In this document: positions 38,999 to 41,429 of the stretch, one piece after another | Numbering within the stretch: position 1 is the stretch's first letter | Layout: each line of letters opens with the position of its first letter | From: a virus | DNA: 41,429 bases | Direction: 5' to 3' (one strand) | Virus record (IMG/VR): IMGVR_UViG_3300036859_000275 | Span: 1-41,429 of that record | Notes under the pieces: generated by a model | Told to the model about the DNA's origin: nothing | What the model saw: the letters and a program-made list of their open reading frames with translations, nothing else | Databases searched by the model: none | Program-made: the position numbers and the translations under genes

Positions 38999-40627
38999 TT
39001 ACCAAATGTTCGGCCCACCCTGCTCACCTTCCGTGAACAGCCGGTGCAGGGCCAGCGTAGCGGCCCACAGGGCGGAAATGTTGGCAAGGTCCTCGCGAGC
39101 CCATATCAGCGCGTCGCCGTACTTGCGCAGCGTAGCCGATCCTTGGGCCTTCTGTAACGCCGGTTGGTCCAGGTGCCAGAAAGTTGCGTCACGCACCGAG
39201 TCCCGCCAGTGGCCCACAGCCTGCGCACACTCCTGCGAGGTAAGTGCCTTCACCTGCCACGCCGGCCAGGCCTCGCGGCCCCGGGCATCCAGGGGCTTGA
39301 TCAGCGATCCGGCCGGGCCACCCGCCTGGATGGCCAGCTCGATCAGATCCGCCTTGCTCAGCAGGCCCCCGGCCTCGGAGTCATCGGCCCGCCCAGCCAG
39401 GTAGTCGATCACGGTGTCCGTGCCGGGCAGCGTGTGCACCATGGCGGCGGGCTTGGTCTCCTGCGTGACCGGGTCGGTGGCGATCCAGGCCACCCCGATG
39501 TTCACCTCGCTGCGATCCGGCGGCATGTCCACCACGACGGCCATCTGGTCATAGGTGGACGGTGCCAGCAGCCGGGTGTTGGCGAGCTTGGCGAACTGCT
39601 GGAGGTCCACCCCGGTCACGGTGGTCAGATCTGGTGGCTCCTCATCCAGGCCGAGCCGTTCGCGCCCGAACTCCCGCGGCAGCGCGGCCATTGCGTGGCG
39701 TTCATCCTGGACGTACTGCACCGAGATCCGGCGGCCCAGGGTGTGGTTAGCCATCCGGCGATAGTCGAGCTGGTCCAGCATGCAGTTGGGCGCGGTCAGG
39801 GTGTGCGGGCAGTCCAGGCCGAGCTCACACAGTGGGTACTGGCAGCCACGGCGGCCGTCGTGCGGGCAGTCATCACCGAGCTCGCACGGGTTGGTACCCC
39901 AGCCGCCGGGTGCGCACCACTCCAGCCAGATGAACCGGTCCCCCGGTACGGCATACCGGCCCCGCTTGGTCAGGGCCCGCAGGTGGCTGGAGTCGTCGGT
40001 CGCGAATGCCGCCGAACTGGCGTAGTTGACATGCGCCCAGGGCCGGGCGGCCAGTGTCGGGATCAGGCCGCCGATCAGTCCGCCCTTCAGAATCAGCGCT
40101 TCGTCCAGGATGTTGCGCTTACCACCGAGTCCCCGGCCGCTGCCGGCGTTCTCCCGGGCCAGAAACTCCAGCGAGCCCCCGTTCTTGAGATAGACACCCT
40201 CCTCGCCGTGCGACCGGTTGATCCGCCGGATCCGCTTCAGATACTCCGGGGCGCGTTCGATGATGCCCGGCGCCTCATCAGAACCGAACAGGTCCTCAAA
40301 CACGCCGCGCGCGGTCTTGAACCGGTGCGCGGTCCAGCAGATCCGGTCCGGCGGCAGTTCGAATAGATCGAACAGCGTGACCGGCAGGACCACGCCGCCG
40401 GTCTTGCCGTTCTGCCGGGCCTCCTTCACCCCGGATTCCAGCGCCACCCAGCCGTTGCGGTCGTACGACGACAGATCCGCCACCGCGTCTATCTGCTCGG
40501 TGTCCAGCTCACGCCCGAACAGCCCCATCAGGTCCACGATCTCCGGCCCGAAGTCCCCGATCTTGGTGTCTGGGACGTACCGGTATCGGGGAGCGACGTA
40601 CGGCGGCGCCTCCAGCAGTGCGGTCAC
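38999..40627 (-). CDS. terminase large subunit (542 aa) with Cys-rich insert
   Basis: The ATPase domain shows Walker A EARQNGKT (69-76) and Walker B NILDEA (172-177) with the RICWTAHRFKTARGVFEDLF region between. The nuclease domain begins near MAVVVDMPPDRSEVNIGVAW with a metal-binding Asp. Between them, residues 248-282 hold C248-x5-C254-x-H256-x5-C262 and C267-x5-C273-x-H275-x6-C282, two copies of a CELGxDCPH unit that look like tandem zinc fingers. It packages DNA through the portal with the small subunit upstream (4-nt overlap). Confidence 0.94.
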   Translation of the reverse strand: MTALLEAPPYVAPRYRYVPDTKIGDFGPEIVDLMGLFGRELDTEQIDAVADLSSYDRNGWVALESGVKEARQNGKTGGVVLPVTLFDLFELPPDRICWTAHRFKTARGVFEDLFGSDEAPGIIERAPEYLKRIRRINRSHGEEGVYLKNGGSLEFLARENAGSGRGLGGKRNILDEALILKGGLIGGLIPTLAARPWAHVNYASSAAFATDDSSHLRALTKRGRYAVPGDRFIWLEWCAPGGWGTNPCELGDDCPHDGRRGCQYPLCELGLDCPHTLTAPNCMLDQLDYRRMANHTLGRRISVQYVQDERHAMAALPREFGRERLGLDEEPPDLTTVTGVDLQQFAKLANTRLLAPSTYDQMAVVVDMPPDRSEVNIGVAWIATDPVTQETKPAAMVHTLPGTDTVIDYLAGRADDSEAGGLLSKADLIELAIQAGGPAGSLIKPLDARGREAWPAWQVKALTSQECAQAVGHWRDSVRDATFWHLDQPALQKAQGSATLRKYGDALIWAREDLANISALWAATLALHRLFTEGEQGGPNIW

Positions 40628-41322
40628 CCCGTGGCCTCCACGTGCTCAGCCAGCGCGCGCAGTTTGGCGATGGTCCGCTCCCGGATTGACACCGAAGGGT
40701 CCCGGCCAATCTGGGCCTCCGGGGTGTTCTGCTCGGCGGCGGCCATCAGCCGCTCCAGTTCCTTGCTGACGTTGGTGGCGGCCGATGCGCTGGTGGCGCT
40801 GGAGACCAGCTTCTCGGCCATCGCGATGATGTGCAGGCCCTGCCGGGTCTCGGCAATCCCCATCCGCTCCAGATCCGCGGTGTACTGGGCGACCATCGGA
40901 TGGACCCTGATGACCACCGGGACCGTGGCGTCCTCGGTGACCGCGATGTGCAACTGGGTGACGGTGCCGCCCCCGTCGGCTGGAGCAGATCCGACGACCA
41001 AGCCGTCTGCTCCAGCCTCAGCGCCGTCAGCCTCGGGGGATACCGGCGGCGTTTCCGCGGGGGGCTTCGACCGTACCGCACGCTTGCGGGGTGTGCGGGC
41101 AGCCGGCGGGGATTTCTTGGCTGGCTTCGGTGGCGGCGGCACCCAGCGGTCCGCAGGTAGTAACGGGGGGTAGGGCTCGCTGGGCGCCTTGCCGCCATTG
41201 CGCCGGAAGGCCCGCTGCCGACAGGTGGCCGAGCAGTACAGCTTGGGACGGCCGGTCAGCTTCTGTTCCACCAGGGTGGAGCACTCCGGCGACCAACACA
41301 TCAGCTCGGTCACGCTGCGCAT
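40624..41322 (-). CDS. terminase small subunit candidate (232 aa)
   Basis: Begins MRSVTELMCWSPECSTLVEQ with a four-Cys finger closing in YCSATCRQRAFRRNGG, then a Pro/Lys-rich linker (PPPPKPAKKSPPAARTPRKR). The helical C-terminal domain (MVAQYTADLERMGIAETRQG, NVSKELERLMAAAEQNTPEA, SIRERTIAKLRALAEHVEAT) resembles actinophage terminase small subunits. The assignment rests mostly on position directly before the large subunit. The N-terminal finger probably binds the packaging site. Confidence 0.7.
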   Translation of the reverse strand: MRSVTELMCWSPECSTLVEQKLTGRPKLYCSATCRQRAFRRNGGKAPSEPYPPLLPADRWVPPPPKPAKKSPPAARTPRKRAVRSKPPAETPPVSPEADGAEAGADGLVVGSAPADGGGTVTQLHIAVTEDATVPVVIRVHPMVAQYTADLERMGIAETRQGLHIIAMAEKLVSSATSASAATNVSKELERLMAAAEQNTPEAQIGRDPSVSIRERTIAKLRALAEHVEATG

Positions 41323-41429
41323 TACGTAACCCCTTCACTCGGTGTAACGACTGTAACGGAAGTCTGGGCGGCATCCGCTGACACAGTCGTGTCAGTCACT
41401 CTCTGTGATCGGGGAGAGACAACGGACGG
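41323..41429. other. right end: direct repeats, small dyad and tail of the HNH frame
   Basis: Upstream of the terminase are GAAGGGG (ribosome site) and a direct repeat of TGTAACG at 9-bp spacing, near 41343 and 41352. A perfect dyad CTGACAC-AGTC-GTGTCAG lies at 41378-41395, just before the stop (41396-41398) of the HNH frame coming from the left end of the window. Bases 41396-41429 code for the last HNH residues if the ends are joined. This region is the natural place for a cos or pac site, but the cut cannot be identified from sequence alone. Confidence 0.5.

Overview
The window looks like an essentially complete, about 41 kb genome of a siphovirus infecting a high-GC Gram-positive host (Actinomycetota). 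The evidence is uniformly high GC, many GTG starts, tightly packed genes joined by 4-nt ATGA/GTGA overlaps, and an HK97-type head followed by a long non-contractile tail module. No tRNA, integrase, excisionase, CRISPR array or insertion sequence is visible. If the two window ends are joined, the HNH reading frame open at base 1 continues into base 41429 and stops after 11 more codons, 73 bp upstream of the terminase small subunit. This suggests that the record is circularly closed.

Layout, right to left on the minus strand: terminase small and large subunits, a small membrane protein, portal, ClpP-like prohead protease, HK97-type major capsid protein, connector and tail-completion proteins, two related tail-tube-like proteins, tail assembly chaperones with a -1 frameshift, tape measure, a 973-aa minor tail protein, glycine-rich tail protein, PIG-L-like deacetylase, membrane proteins, a membrane-anchored collagen-like protein, amidase endolysin, holin candidate, and further tail-fibre-like proteins including one with about eleven 20-residue repeats (41.3 to 19.1 kb).

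A plus-strand cargo block (15.66 to 19.01 kb) follows. It encodes a Mom-like DNA-modification acyltransferase, a secreted metzincin-type zinc protease and a run of tiny membrane proteins. It ends at a hairpin shared with the converging structural genes.

The left 15.6 kb is a leftward early/replication block: Xre-type regulator, several small unknowns, HNH nuclease, Cas4/RecB-type nuclease, SSB-like protein, SNF2 helicase, zinc-ribbon proteins and RuvC-like resolvase. It ends with a giant replicase of about 1572 aa that joins an archaeo-eukaryotic primase (prim-pol), an SF3 helicase and a family A DNA polymerase with 3'-5' exonuclease. The last gene is an HNH endonuclease.

Three observations stand out. 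(1) The linker between the helicase and polymerase halves of the replicase carries two inverted DnaA-box pairs with identical 15-bp spacers, a good candidate replication origin. (2) Three promoters share a 29-bp architecture in which direct TGCAGCA-type heptads at 10-bp phasing fill the -35/spacer/-10 region. Two lie back to back between the Xre regulator and the Mom operon, and one lies in front of the replication operon, so one regulator probably controls itself, the cargo block and replication. (3) A phage-borne secreted metzincin and a Mom-like enzyme sit under that control.
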